NCBI GenBank assembly: GCA_003013855.2
Contig: ML058484.1
Coordinates: forward strand, 11,519,344 to 11,583,343
From: Liriodendron chinense
Lineage: Eukaryota > Streptophyta > Magnoliopsida > Magnoliales > Magnoliaceae
Reading direction: 5' to 3'
Length of the DNA stretch: 64,000 nucleotides
Shown piece by piece: positions 12,075 to 24,128 of the stretch. The position numbers were made by a program, and so were the translations under genes. Position 1 is the stretch's first letter, and each line of letters starts with the position of its first letter. The notes beneath the pieces were generated by a model, which had not been told where the DNA came from, searched no databases, and worked only from the letters and a program-made list of their open reading frames with translations.

Positions 12075-13580
12075 AACAATGCTGGAAATGATCATATTGC
12101 AACTACCTTCCATTCATATCAAGGAACTGGGCTCCAATCATGGTTAACAGACTCGGTGACTCAGATCCATTCATTTGGCCCCGGGTCAATTTTACGACTG
12201 GCTCAAGTTGGGGCTGAATTGTCCAGACTCGAAGGTGACTGTGTTGTCGAACTGGATTGGCTCCCAACAAGTCCGAGTCACACCCGACTCAGATGAGTCT
12301 TAAAACCATGGCTCCAATTTGAGGTTATCTTACTTTCAAGTTGGAACTGAAAGGAATGTAACTGCAATTTGAGGGGGAACACATTTAAAAAGAAAAAAAA
12401 AGAGAAGAAAAGAAAAGAAAAGCTGCGAGTTTGAGGACTACTTACTTGCAATGAATAGCAGCATAGTTAATTATGATTTAGACTGCTTCTTTCCATGCTA
12501 ATTATTACAAGTCAATTGACTTATGCATCCAAATGCTGCCCTTGCTTCTTTCGGATTTCAACAGCTGAACTTCTTAGGAGTGGATAGCTCTCCAGGCCTG
12601 AATCTCTTTATCTTTGATTTGAAGATTTGGAGCAGACCTGTGGAAAAATCTATAACCCAAAAGTGGACATGGTCCATTGCAGCAATTGAAGGGGCGATGA
12701 CAGAGCATCGACTGGTCAGAACATTCCCAGCAATTCATGGGCAGCTTGCGCAAGACTCGTCATAAAAGGCAAGATGAAATTGCATAAAATACGAAAGGCT
12801 TGCTCCATTTTGAGTATTGCCTAGTCATTAATACAATTCTCTTATTACTAGTAAAAATTAGAAGCTGGTCATATCATGCAGCATTGCTTCTAGAAATTCA
12901 TCTTGTCCAGTCAAAAACCCTCTAAATCAGGGTTACCATAATGTTGTTCTCCTGTACATTAGATTTGGTCCTCAGATCAAACTACCTGATTCTAATCTGA
13001 ACCGTTCGGCTGTTTCTAATGTAAGCTGTAATAAGCATTGAATTGTCTTATTAATATATGCCAGGAACAATGAGAGTTAAACTCAGTCAATAATGATCAA
13101 AATCTGTCTTTCCATTTAGCCTTTTGTCCCCAATTATGTTTTCTTTCTTCCTTTCTCCTTTTTTTTTTTTTTTTTCTAAATATCATTAGTACAGTGTCAG
13201 CCGGACAAACTGCAATGGACCTGGACTGTCCAATCAGTGGGCCGTGCTTTTGAACAAGACATTGGCTGAGAGTCGTTCACCCCATGGTCATATACAGCAT
13301 CCAGCATTTTGTGAGATTAGATGGGCTTCACTGCAGGACGGATGGGATTAGCTCTATACGTATAGCTTTGAACAGGAGACGGACATCAATGGGGAAAATT
13401 GGTCATTTAAATGCTGATGCTTCCAGCTTATAGGATGTTTGGAGAAACCAAACAGCCAACCTTTGTGGATTCAAATCCTTTTGCATTTAAAATTCAAGGA
13501 GTTTGGGATTTTATTCGGTTCCAAGTGCGTGTTTTCACCTTGTTTTTATACTAATAATTTTTTGATTGCTAATATACAGA
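11222..13580. other. Region downstream of OBGC: 3' UTR and intergenic, no gene seen
   Basis: The sequence after the OBGC stop probably includes its 3' UTR; no single polyadenylation signal is convincing. The remainder shows dispersed-repeat phrases (around 11440-11760), an (AT)n microsatellite at 12038-12072, A/G-rich runs near 12390-12420 and a poly-T at 13158-13176. Short open frames here have no recognisable content. Confidence 0.4.
12038..12072. repeat. (AT)n microsatellite
   Basis: About 17 uninterrupted AT dinucleotides. Confidence 0.95.
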
Positions 13581-13582
13581 TA

Positions 13583-14155
13583 AAAATTTCAGGTGGACCG
13601 CACCACAGGAAACAGTGGTCCACCTGAAAGTTGTATCTGCTTCATTTTTGGGAACATGCCTAAAATAAGCTGGATATACAATGCATACATCAAGGTGGGC
13701 TCTATGGCCAGGTTCACACCCACATGGCTGATTCCGATTCCGGGTCGCAGCCAAGTCACACTCCACTCCCCAAAGTCAAAACATCGAGGGCCCACCGCAA
13801 TGTTATCTGCAATCCAAACTGTTCATAAAGTCATATGACCCTGGATGAAGGGAAAGCACAAATATCAGCTTGATCCAAAACTTCTGTGGCCCCCAAGAAG
13901 CTTTCAACGGCATTCATTCAATCCTCACTGTTTTCCTGTGGTGTGGTCCACTTGAGTTTTGGATCTGCCTCTATTTTCTCTTATGCCCCTAAAATGAGGT
14001 GGAAAGATGGATAGGTGGTGTAGATAAAACACATACATCATGGTGTGGGCGCACAAAGCTTTTCCACCGGCCAGCTGGGTGGTGTTGGGGTCCCCACCCA
14101 ATCCGAGTCCCACACTAGCTGATATTTGTGTTCTCTTCATCCCGGTGGGAATCAC
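13583..14155. repeat. Composite of dispersed palindromic repeat fragments
   Basis: Contains both orientations of the recurring family: 'ggtggaccgcaccacagg', 'atctgcttcatttttggg' and 'gcatacatcaaggtggg' on the left, then 'tgtggtgtggtccacttgag', 'ttggatctgcctc' and 'acacatacatcatggtg' on the right. A short hairpin lies at 13590-13629, where caggtggacc pairs with ggtccacctg. It has no coding potential and looks like two partly overlapping Mutator-type MITE remnants. Confidence 0.6.
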
Positions 14156-15587
14156 CTTATGACTGCGTTGGATGGTGTATAGACATCACCCGAGTACTTG
14201 AAATTGGACACACCTAAGATGTAAATGACTAAATGAGACATTCATTTTGTTGAAATTGGACTTTTGGACCCCTTTTTTTTTTTTTGTTGAATAAACTGTC
14301 CAAGTTTAACCTGCTTGATGACTTGAACAACACTATCTAATGTATTAACATGTGTCCGTGCCGTTGGTCTAATCACTGAATCACACTCAGGGTGGCAAAA
14401 GGTTGGGTAGCCCGCCTGGTTCAACGAGCCCAACCAGGGTTTGGTCTGGTGTTGGACCTACTACCTCAGCCTGTGGGCCTATCTTTGGCCTCATATGGTT
14501 GGCTTATCAATTTTTCTTTTTCGGTAGGGCTCGAGTTAAAATCATTTTAGTCTGACCAGACCTGGCCCAGCTGGAATTTATATGTACGTGTTATATCTTA
14601 CAAATATGTCATTCCAATCCTCAGTTGGGCAACACATCCATCTTGAATATGAACCATTGGTTTCATTCCTCTAAAGTGTCATTTATTTATTTATGTGTGG
14701 TCCATGGATAAATTAAGAACATTTAAGTTGGAAATAATCAGGTCAGGTTGGGACAGGGTCCAACCAACTTGTTTGGAATGGGCTTGGGCAGCTTGGGCTG
14801 GGCTCAGGCTTGAGTCTTAAGTGTCAAGCTGGGTCCAGGCCTAGCTTGGACTGGTCCATATGCTAGTTTGTGTCCGAACGTCGTGTTGTATCTTTCTATT
14901 AACAGCGACATTGGTCTGAGATTCTAGGATTGCCTTCTATAAATGTAGTTCACTAGAATAATGATCCATCAATCTTATAGATTGTTTGTACAAATTCCAG
15001 CTTGCTTTAGGAATGCAATTCCTTTGCAAAAACACAAGGGCCATATGGATGACAACTCCACCTTAGGTTGTATTGTAGTATGCAAAACTAGGTGGGTCAA
15101 CGAGGGATTAGGCTGAGTTGACCGGGCCCTGTCACTAGCCTAGTCACTGGGTTGAAGAACCTAGGTCTGCTCTGGTTAGCATGCAAAGTGGGCCTGGTTT
15201 TCCGAGTCTACTCTTGACAAATTTGAATCAACCGAGTCAGCCAAGTCTGACTTGGGATAACTCTAACTAGTTCCAGTTGTTTCATATTTTTTTTCTGTTA
15301 AGAATGAGAACAAGAAAAAGAAAGAAAAATAGGAAGGTGTGTGTACATAGAGGTCTCAAACTCCAACTAGTTGGAACACAGGTTATGGTCCACCCAGCAG
15401 ATAGTGCATGGGATATCCAACCCAATCAATAGATTGGCCTCACCATGAGAAACACTTCATGCAAAAATCAGCCCCATCCACTGATTAAGTGGACCACACT
15501 TGTATTTTACTATTTATCAATGGCTTTACACTGTTTTCTCACTTGATGGTTGGATAGGGCTTGTTTTTGCACTAGGCGATCCTCGTA
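14156..15587 (+). repeat. Duplicated non-coding block, copy 1 (partner at 45430-47260)
   Basis: Follows the sequence at 45430-47260 through many anchors: gtgtatagacatcac, gttgaaattggac, cctgcttgatgac or ctgcttgatgaca, cgagcccaacc, acaaatatgtcattccaatc, tcttgacaa, attcatgcaaaaatcag-type text and tttttgcactaggc. This copy lacks the hAT MITE, two SINEs and the foldback MITE found in the partner. It is cut off on the right at about 15587 by a truncated Copia element. Part of the block (aggtggcaaaaggttggg) itself resembles an old hAT-like repeat. Confidence 0.75.
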
Positions 15588-16671
15588 GTTCATTCAAATT
15601 TATAATTAGACACACTGAAACTCTTGAATTAATTTATAAAAATCTAAGTGACTTTAAAAATAATATGTTTAGAAATGATAAAATGTATTATGTTATTTTT
15701 ATACATCATGATCTCTTAAGATTCACTAAAATATATAGCTACTAAGAAATAATGATGAAGCACTAGAATCCTTTATTATATATAAGACAAAAGTTGATAA
15801 TCAACTAAGTAAGAAAATTAAATGTTTAAGGTCAGATAGGGGAGGTGAATACGAATTCTTAATATTTAAAGAATTTTATGAAAAAAATGTTATCATTCAT
15901 AAGACCACTGCACCTTATACTCTTGAACAAAATGATATAACGGAAAGAAAAAGTAGAACTTTAAAAGAAATTATGAAAGCAATGTTAATTAATTCAGGGT
16001 TACCTTCCAATATATGGGGAGAAGCAATACTCTTTGCTTGTTATATTCGAAACAAAATACCAATGAAATCTACATGAAAAACACCTTATGAACTTTGAAA
16101 ATGTTTTCCACTTAGTTTTAAATACCTTAAAGTGTGGAAGTGTCTTGCAAAAGTGAGACTATCAGAAAATAAGAAAAGAAAATTAGATCCTAAAATAACA
16201 GACTGTGTTTATAAGATATGCTAATAATATTGCGACTTATATGTTCTTAGTCTTAAAATCCTTTTATTATAATTGAGATAAGTGATGCAGAATTCTTTGA
16301 AAATAAATTTCATATGAAAGTAACATAAAAAGAAATAGAAGAAATTATTGATTTAAATGTTGCCTCAACTAGTAGGAATCTAGAAAAAAGAAAATAAAGA
16401 AGAAACAGAGTTAAGGAAGAGTGTTAGAATTAGAAAGAAACCTAACTTAGGAGATGAGATATTTAAATATGTGTATTTACTTGAAGAAGATCCTCAAACT
16501 TATTCAGAAGCTATTAATTCACCATATGCTTCATTCTGGAAAGAAGTCATTAAAGATGAGTTAGAGTCTATGATGTCAAATAATACATTGGAACTAGTAG
16601 ACTTGTCACCTGATAATAAGTCAATAGGTTTTAAATGAATTTTTAGGAAAAAGATGAAACCATATGGAACC
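15588..16671 (+). pseudogene. Ty1/Copia polyprotein remnant, left part (integrase to start of RT)
   Basis: A 5'-truncated Copia internal region. With stops and shifts it reads LELIYKNLSDFKNN, YYVIFIHHDLLRFTKIY (integrase core start), LRSDRGGEYEF, TTAPYTLEQNDITERKSRT, INSGLPSNIWGEAILFACY and YLKVWKCLAKV, then the acidic pre-RT region and an RT start with FWKEVIKDELESM. It stops where the Gypsy element inserted at 16672; the RT continues at 24740. The gag, protease and 5' LTR are missing. Several in-frame stops make it non-functional. Confidence 0.88.
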
Positions 16672-17277
16672 TGTTATGGGTAAATTCGGGCTGAGCTCAA
16701 AATATGGAAAGTTTCCCACTGGGGTTCATCTACAATGGTCATGGACCGATTATTTAAGAGAGGAAGCTAAGTCAGGCCTCGGTCCACTCGGGCTCGGCAT
16801 TCAGCATTCTCGGGCTCTACATTCAGCCCTCTCGACCTTGGCCCACCTCAGCTCAACATCTGGCCCTCAGCTTGGCAAGAGGCCTGGCCTCATTTGCCTT
16901 GGTTTATCCCTCTTGATAAGATAAGGATAAAGCTTATCCCATTGATCCAGATAAGGATAAGGATAACCACTGATCCAGATAAGATAAAGATTATCCCAAC
17001 TTAAATCTCTCCAATAATTATCTATAAAGAGGACTCCCACTCTCTCTCAAGGTAAGCAATCAACTGCCATTAAACCTTCAGTAACCTTTTCTTTCAGTAT
17101 CCATACTGACTTTGCCAACGGAGGGCCGTAAGCCGGGCCAACCGGCGGCGGTCCTAACCTTTGTCGGTAGTTGCAGGTCCCTCAATCTACACCATTTATC
17201 TCTGAGTGGAGATCAGACGACGAAGAATCAAAGTTGGTCCCTGACCAACAGCTGTTAGCCAATTTTTGGCATCAACA
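16672..17277 (+). repeat. 5' LTR of the Tat element
   Basis: Starts tgttatggg and ends catcaaca. The likely promoter TATA box is ctataaa at 17022-17028, preceded by a cluster of GATAAG and GATAA words and their complements (16914-16998). A primer-binding-like sequence, attggcgtcgtctgtggga, follows at 17279. Confidence 0.93.
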
Positions 17278-17381
17278 GATTGGCGTCGTCTGTGGGAACA
17301 CGTCTTATTCCTTTAACTAGGAAGTCCGTGTTCTCGCCCAATCGCTTAAGACGATCTCGACATCTCTCCTCCTTTTTCATC

Positions 17382-18907
17382 ATGGCTGGAAAGAGGAAAT
17401 ATAAAGGGAAAGCACCCGCGATCGCCGGGCCTTCAGACGATCAAGACTCTGAGAATGAAGGATCGTTTCCCAACACCCCCGCCATCCAGCTCGGTGGAAA
17501 CTCTCCTAATTTTGCTTAGCAGGGGGGACAACAGAGGCCTCGTAATCGGGGAGTCAGGTTGTCCCTTCTCGAAGAGCAGGTCGGAGGGGTCACCCAAAAG
17601 CTGGGGGGCGTTGACGAACGATTTGGCTACGTGGACCAGAGACTGGATGAGATTAAAGCTTTGTTAACCGGTCTGGTCCATCCTGCGGTCGTAAATAACA
17701 GAGACCGTGAAGGGCCTCAGCATACTCACCTTCAGCCTCAACAATCCCAGTGCTCTCACCAAACTCGGCAGTCACAGCGTGCTCAACCCCCCAGTCCGGT
17801 TGAAGAAAACGAGGCCGCCAGCCAATCAACCGAGGCCAGATCCCGGCCAGTAATAAGCTTGCCTGCTAGCGATCTACGGCATAGGCTCGAGGAGTGGAGG
17901 ATGGCTCGTCTTGAGCATGAACGAGCTGATCGTGAAGCCAGCGACCGAGTGGACGACAACTTAAGCCCATTGGAGGCCGAGCTGAAAGAACTACGGGAAC
18001 AAATGAGCGATATTCAGAGAGCGCAGCGAGCCCGAGCTCCAATCGCAGTGGATGCACTAGTCGATTCATCTGAGTCACCGTTCACCGATGAAATTCGCGA
18101 AAAACCCTTTCCCAAAGGGTTTAAAGTTCCTCAGCTGAAGTAATATTCAGGGATATGAGATCCGGCAGAGCACTTAGAAAATTTCAAAGTCCGAATGGAC
18201 CTCCTCGGAGCCAACGGACACATTATGTGTAAAGCCTTTCCATTGTCATTGACGAGTTCGGCATGGACTTGGTTCCACAACTTAAAACCAAAGACAATCA
18301 GCTCGTTCTCTCAATTAAGCCGGGCTTTCGCCACTCAGTTTATCGGGAGCACCGACTCGAGAAAGCACTCAACTCACCTTGTCGCGATCAAGCAAAAAGA
18401 AGACGAGTCCCTAAAAGATTATCTCACGCGCTTCAATTCTGAAGTGGTACAAGTTGAAAATCTCTCACAAGATGTGTTGTTACACACTATGATTGGAGGG
18501 TTACGAGACCGAAGGTTCCTTTGGTCTGTTGGGGAAGAGCCACCTCAGTCCGTTGCCGAATTTTTAGATCGAGCGGCTAAACACATTAACGCCGAGGAAC
18601 TGGTCAACGCTCACCGGCCGACGACCAGGAATAAGGATCGTCAGGATAGCGGCAGCTAAAAAAGACACAGGTCGGAGCGGAAGTCAGAGCGGAGATCACC
18701 GGTTCGGAACGGACCTGTTCGAGGAATGAAATCACCAGCACCACAGTTCGAAAAGTATACACCACTCAACAAAACTATCGAGCAAGTGTATTTAGCAGAG
18801 AAAGGCAAATACAACTTTGAACGACCTGCGAAAATAAAGACCGACCCCAATAGAAGGTCGAAATCAAGGTACTGTCTATACCATAAAGACCACGGTCACA
18901 ACACCTG
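17382..18907 (+). pseudogene. Tat element gag, broken by four stops and a frameshift
   Basis: ATG at 17382 begins MAGKRKYKGKAPAIAG. The frame runs through a coiled-coil-like segment (LEEQVGGVTQKLGGVDERF), a charged region, the Retrotrans_gag domain (MDLLGANGHIMCKAFPLSL, AWTWFHNL, KQKEDESLKDYLTRFN) and a zinc-knuckle-like CLYHKDHGHNT. In-frame stops lie at 17517 (TAG), 18141 (TAA), 18156 (TGA) and 18657 (TAA). A small indel near 18908 moves the frame into pol. Confidence 0.88.
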
Positions 18908-20086
18908 GATTGCTTCGACTTGAAGCGACAGATAGAAGCCCTCATCCAGCAGGGGTTCCTGAAAGACTACATCGCTCAGCGTTAGGACGGTCGGAGAAAC
19001 GAAGATCGATCAGCCGACCTAAATGAAGAACTGAATAACAACCCTGTAGAAGAGATTCACATGATCTTTGGCGGACCGACCACTGGAGATTCCGAAAATT
19101 CGCGCAAAAATTATGTACGACAAGGAAGAACATCCCAACCAGAACCAGGACTGTCTGTGAACATCGCCAGCCGACCTTCAAAAGTCGCAAAAGTTGCATA
19201 TCGGGCGATAACGTTTATCGAAGAAGACGCCCGAGGAATCATGCACCCACACGACGACTCCCTTGTCATCTCAATGGTGGTAGCAAACAAAAGGCTCCAT
19301 CGGATGATGATCGACACGGGAAGCTCGTCCGACATTCTATACGCTTCAGCCTTCGAAAGAATGAAAATCGATCGTTCCAAATTGAGGCCGGTCAAGACAG
19401 CATTAACTGGGTTTACAGGGGATAGCGTCATGCCGGAAGGAGAAATAACCTTACCAGTCACAGCTGGAGAAGAGCCTAATCAGAAAATGATTATGGTCGA
19501 TTTCCTCGTCGTGAACACCCCCTCCGCCTATAACGCCATCATCGGCCGCCCTATCCTGTGAGCCCTCAAAGCTGCCGTTTCCATCTATCACCTGACAATG
19601 AAGTTCGAAACTGATGAAGGAGTAGGTGTGGTCAGAGGAGACCAGCAAGAAGCCCGTCGTTGCTACGAACTTTCTCTACGAGGGAAAAATAAAGGTGCAA
19701 TATCAACCGTCTCGCACGCGTCCTCCTTGGACCCGAGATAAGAAGAGCAGGAACGCGGATCGCCAGCCGAGGAGTTGGTCGATATTCCCTTGTCGGAAGC
19801 TGATCCGACTAGGATTATTCCGATCGGGTCACGTTTGACGGACGAGGTGCGAGAAAATTTGACAAACTTTTTAAAGGAGCATGTAGATGTTTTTGCATGG
19901 TCCCATGAAGAAATGCCCAGAATCTGCCCAGAGATAATGGTCCACCGACTCAACGTCGACCCGGCCATCAGACCGGTCCGTCAAAAAAGGCGTGCTTTCA
20001 ACACGAAAAGATACACGATAATCGAAGAAGAGGTGTAGAAACTACACAAGGCGGGATTTGTCCAAGAAATATGTTATCCAGATTGG
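18908..20086 (+). pseudogene. Tat element protease region, broken by stops
   Basis: Continues gag in the pol frame (FDLKRQIEALIQQGFLKDY). The aspartic protease lies at 19061-19561 with the catalytic motif MIDTGSSSDILY (Asp codon near 19311) and the C-terminal flap-side motif NAIIGRPIL. Further on are VDVFAWSHEEMP and the start of RT. In-frame stops lie at 18983 (TAG), 19559 (TGA), 19739 (TAA) and 20036 (TAG). Confidence 0.87.
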
Positions 20087-22015
20087 TTGGCGAATGTCGT
20101 CCTCGTCAAAAAAGCCAATGGAAAATGGAGGATCTGTGTGGATTACACCGACCTGAATAAAGCTTGTCCTAAGGACAGCTTCCCGTTACCAAGGATAGAT
20201 CAGCTCGTCGACGCAACTGCTGGGCACGAACTCCTTAGCTTTATGGACGCCTACTCTAGGTACAATCAAATTCAGATGTATGCTCCCGATCGGCAAAAGA
20301 CCGCGTTCATCACGGACCAGGGCCTCTACTGCTACAAGGTCATGCCATTCGGGCTTAAGAACGCCGGGGCAACCTACCAACGATTGGTAAACAAGATGTT
20401 TGCGGATAAACTAGGCAAAACTATGGAAGTATATGTTGACGACATGCTCGTCAAAAGTAAGCGGTCAGAAGATCACGTTAACGACCTAGGCACTGCGTTC
20501 AGAATATTGAGGAAGTATCGTATGAAGCTCAACCCTAGCAAATGGGCCTTTGGAGTGAGCTCCGGAAAATTCCTTGGCTTCATGGTAAACCAGCGAGGAA
20601 TTGAAGCCAATCCAGAAAAAATCCAGGCCCTCCTCAATATGAGCTCACCTCGCATAGTTAAGGAAATTCAGCGGCTCACAGGAAGGATCGTAGCACTCAA
20701 TAGGTTCGTTTCAAAGGCTACTGACCGGTGTCTTCCTTTCTTCAAACAGCTGCGTAAATGTAAGGAAATGACATGGACTTCAGAATGCGAGAAAGCTTTT
20801 ATGGAGCTGAAAGCCTACCTCGGCTCCCCACCGTTATTGTCCAAGCCGGTGCATAAAGAAGAATTGCTTCTGTATTTAGCAGTTTCAGGAGCAGCAGTCA
20901 GCTTGGCTCTTGTCCGAGATGACGAAGGAACACAAAGGCCTGTTTATTACACGAGCAAAGCCCTGATCGACTCGGAAACACGATATCCTCAAATTGAGAA
21001 ACTCGCCCTGGCTTTAATAACCTTGGCTCGAAAGTTGAGGCCATACTTCCAAGCGCACCAGATAGGTGTATTAACCGATCAGCCATTACAGCAAGTACTG
21101 CAGAATCCCCAAACCTCAGGTCGCCTAGTTAAATGGGCCGTCGAATTAGGCGAATTCGACATACGACACCGACCTTGTACTGCAATCAAGGGACAAGCTG
21201 TAGCCGACTTCATCATCGAATTAACCGAGCTCCGCGAAGCTGAGTGCGGTCATGAACTTGTCCATGATCCGGAGGTAAGTCATATCACACCTGTCTGGTC
21301 ATTGCACGTCGACGGATCTTCCAATTCACAGGGCAGTGGAGTCGGCCTCGTTCTGTCCTCACCTGACGGGATCAAAATTCAATACGCACTTCGATTCGGA
21401 TTCCGAGCTTCAAATAATGAAGCGGAGTATGAAGCCCTCTTAGCCGGTCTTCGCCTCGCCTCGGAAATAGGAATCCGATCGGTAAGAGCATACAACGACT
21501 TGCAACTTGTGGTTGGACAAGTGACTGCGGAATATCAGGCAAAGGGAGGAAGAATGGCTGCATATCTGAAGAGAGCTCAGGAGCTACTGTTGCGTTTTGA
21601 CCATTATGAAATCGTTCAAATCCCGAGAGATGGGAACACAAACGCAGATGCTCTTGCGAAGCTCGCGTCATCAGCAGACGACGAGCTCCGTAGAATGATA
21701 CCCATCGAGTTCTTCCCTCAACGAAGCATATCGTCAAATGAATTCGCAGGGGTTTTTCCAATATCGATGAGTCCAGATTGGAGAGATCCTATCATCCGAT
21801 TTTTACAATCGGGTGAGTTACCCGACGATCAAAAAGAAGCTCGGCGCATCCGCTATAGATCAGCTCGATATACGTTGATAGATGGAGTCCTATATAAGAA
21901 AGGATTCTCGCGCCTGTGTCTACGTTGTTTAGGACCTGAAGAAGCCGATTGCGTACTGCGTGAAATCCACTACGGATGTTGTGGGAATCATTCCGGAGCA
22001 CGAGCACTTGCATAG
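20087..22015 (+). pseudogene. Tat element RT, RNase H and archaeal-type RNase H: 642-residue open stretch of a broken pol
   Basis: Uninterrupted frame. RT shows WRICVDYTDLNKACPKD, motif A FMDAYSRYNQI, PFGLKNAGATYQ and the catalytic YVDDMLVKS (YVDD at 20432-20443). The first RNase H has lost its catalytic Asp: LYLAVSGAAVSL stands where the family has TDAS. A second RNase H follows with DGSSNSQGSGVGLVL, NNEAEYEALLAGL, NDLQLVVGQ and NTNADALAKLAS, so D, E, D and D are all present. Next comes the integrase zinc finger start (IHYGCCGNHSGARALA), then stops at 22013 and 22028. Loss of the first RNase H site with gain of the second is a known Tat feature. Confidence 0.93.
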
Positions 22016-24128
22016 AAATCGATCCGGTAGGGATATTATTGGCCCACCATCCATTGCAAGCACCATGCGTCCAAAGATCAGCATCATATGTGATCACCTC
22101 AGTGGGCCATCCTTCCATCTTCACCCATCCTTCAACTCACAACCACTAGCCATCTAAAGTGGCCCACCGTCCAGCCGTCCATCTTGTTGCTCGTGCTAGC
22201 TGGACCATCACCAAATCCACTCCATTTTAGCCGTCCAAGACCACCACATGTGCTGATCTACAGCGTCAAGTGGGATCCACCGATCCAACCATGTCTGGCA
22301 GCCACACATGTGGAGAATCACCTCCATTCAGTTCGTCCATGATCAGCCCTCACGCCACCAGCAGAAATAATCGGTGGTTCACCGCCATCCAGCAAGCTGC
22401 TCAATCAGCTGGCCATCTGTCTGACCCATCTTCCACGAGCCATAGATGAAGATTCCTATTGCACGTGTGTAGCTCCATCATGCTTTGAAGGAGTCCAGCA
22501 AAGGTGGATCTCTTCAACCTCTACACGTGATAGGGAAGGCAACTCCCTCCTTCAAGCTTCACACGCAACAAGCGTCTCCAAAGTGCCATTAGGTCGACCC
22601 CACCTTCAGTCGTGCAACGGCCATCTCCATCCATTCGTCCATCTAGTTTAGCAGTTGGGCCATTGCACATGCGTCCAAGCTTCATCTGTCACACGTGCAG
22701 CTAACATGTCCAAAGATAACCGTCCACCATCTTACACCATCCAACTTGTTGTGGTCCTATCTTCTGCACACGTATGGAGAATCTCACCAGTTGGATCTCC
22801 ACCAATTGCACATCCAGGCAGTTGATGGAAAGTAAATCACGTCCATCAATGCCTAGCAAATGATGATCATGACCGTACTGTCAAAATAATTCATGTTCTG
22901 TCAAAATATTTCAGCATATCAGGTCGAAGGTGCAACTGGCTACGAGTACAGCTATGTACCAAGTATTAAAATGTATTTTTTCATTATCAGGACATAGGCC
23001 TTGACCGCCTCAACCTCATCCACATGCCTCGGTACTCGACCTACACTTGGACTTGGGCACTTGGCCTCGACAGATGGCCTCTGCATCATCTAAAAGGCTT
23101 CATCCTGAAGTTGAGTATGAAGTATGGACATGTATTTAGGAAAGGTTGGCCACTTGACTCGCCCTTGGATCAACATTTAGCCTACTCGGCATTGACACGT
23201 GGAGCTCGGCCTTGGACACTTGCTCGTACTTGCTCTTGGCTCAGCATTGGGAATTAAGCCTACTCACCCTCAGATTGATACTCGCCTCGAGTATCTGGCA
23301 GACGTCCTGAAGGCTTCAACAGGTGACCTTTACATAATCCAGATGCAAGTACGGTCATGGTCCGACTATTGAAATATATTTATTTGCTATCCAGGAAGCT
23401 ACACATAGGAGCTCGGTCCCATCGCTATTTATGGTTCAACCACCTACGCTCAGCAACAGGCCTCGGCTTGTTGGCCTTATCACTGGGCTCATCATTTGGC
23501 GCCCGTCGCCCTCAGATCGACACTCACCTCAGGTATTTGGCAGATGTCCTTGGCATCGTCCTGAAGGCTTCGACAGACAACCTCCGCATAATCCAGATGC
23601 GAGTATGGTCGTGATCCGAGTATTGAAATGTATTTATTCGCTTCGGTCTCATCGCTTTGCCTCATCCATGCCTCAGGCCATGATTCGAGCATTCATTCAT
23701 GAGGTCTCATCCTTAAGAAAAAATATGAAATCAAGACACTGGCCCATAAGGGCCATCCCCGCAACTATATAGCGTGGCGAAATCTCTCCTCCAAGAAACA
23801 TGGCAAATCTCCAGGTTAGCAAGACTGGCCACGACGGGATCAATCGCCTAAGTGCCCTAGACTAAGAGTCGAAAGACCGACCTGGGCAGTCGGAAGAGCC
23901 TAGACCAAGAGTCGAAAGACCGACCTGGGCAGTCGGAATGGACGAAAGAGTCGGACCAAAACGCGAAGTGTCCAGAGGTCACCTCTATATGTTGACCCGT
24001 ATAATTGGCAGAGCCTACGGGCCACCCTACTAGGCCGACCTCATGCAGTTGGCCAAATTCAAATGTCAGCTTATCCATTTCTCTTTACTCCCAAGCCGAG
24101 CAAGTTAGGCTCGAGAGTAGGGGACTTC
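22016..24128 (+). other. Tat element 3' region: integrase core missing, non-coding filler, repeats and polypurine tract
   Basis: After GYYWPT (about 22030-22050) the DDE core of integrase never appears. From 22050 to 22980 the sequence is non-coding and rich in ccatcc, cgtcca and cacgtg-like words. From 22990 to 23650 two or more degenerate units of about 250 bp recur (ctcagatygayactc, atccagatgc, tattgaaatrtatttatt). At 23865-23940 a unit of about 43 bp (agagtcgaaagaccgacc, tgggcagtcgga) is repeated in tandem. The purine-rich run before 24129 (gagagtaggggactt) is the likely polypurine tract. Confidence 0.75.

Noticed and set aside
19111..19461. 116-residue minus-strand frame
   Set aside because: Shadow of the Tat protease coding sequence on the opposite strand.
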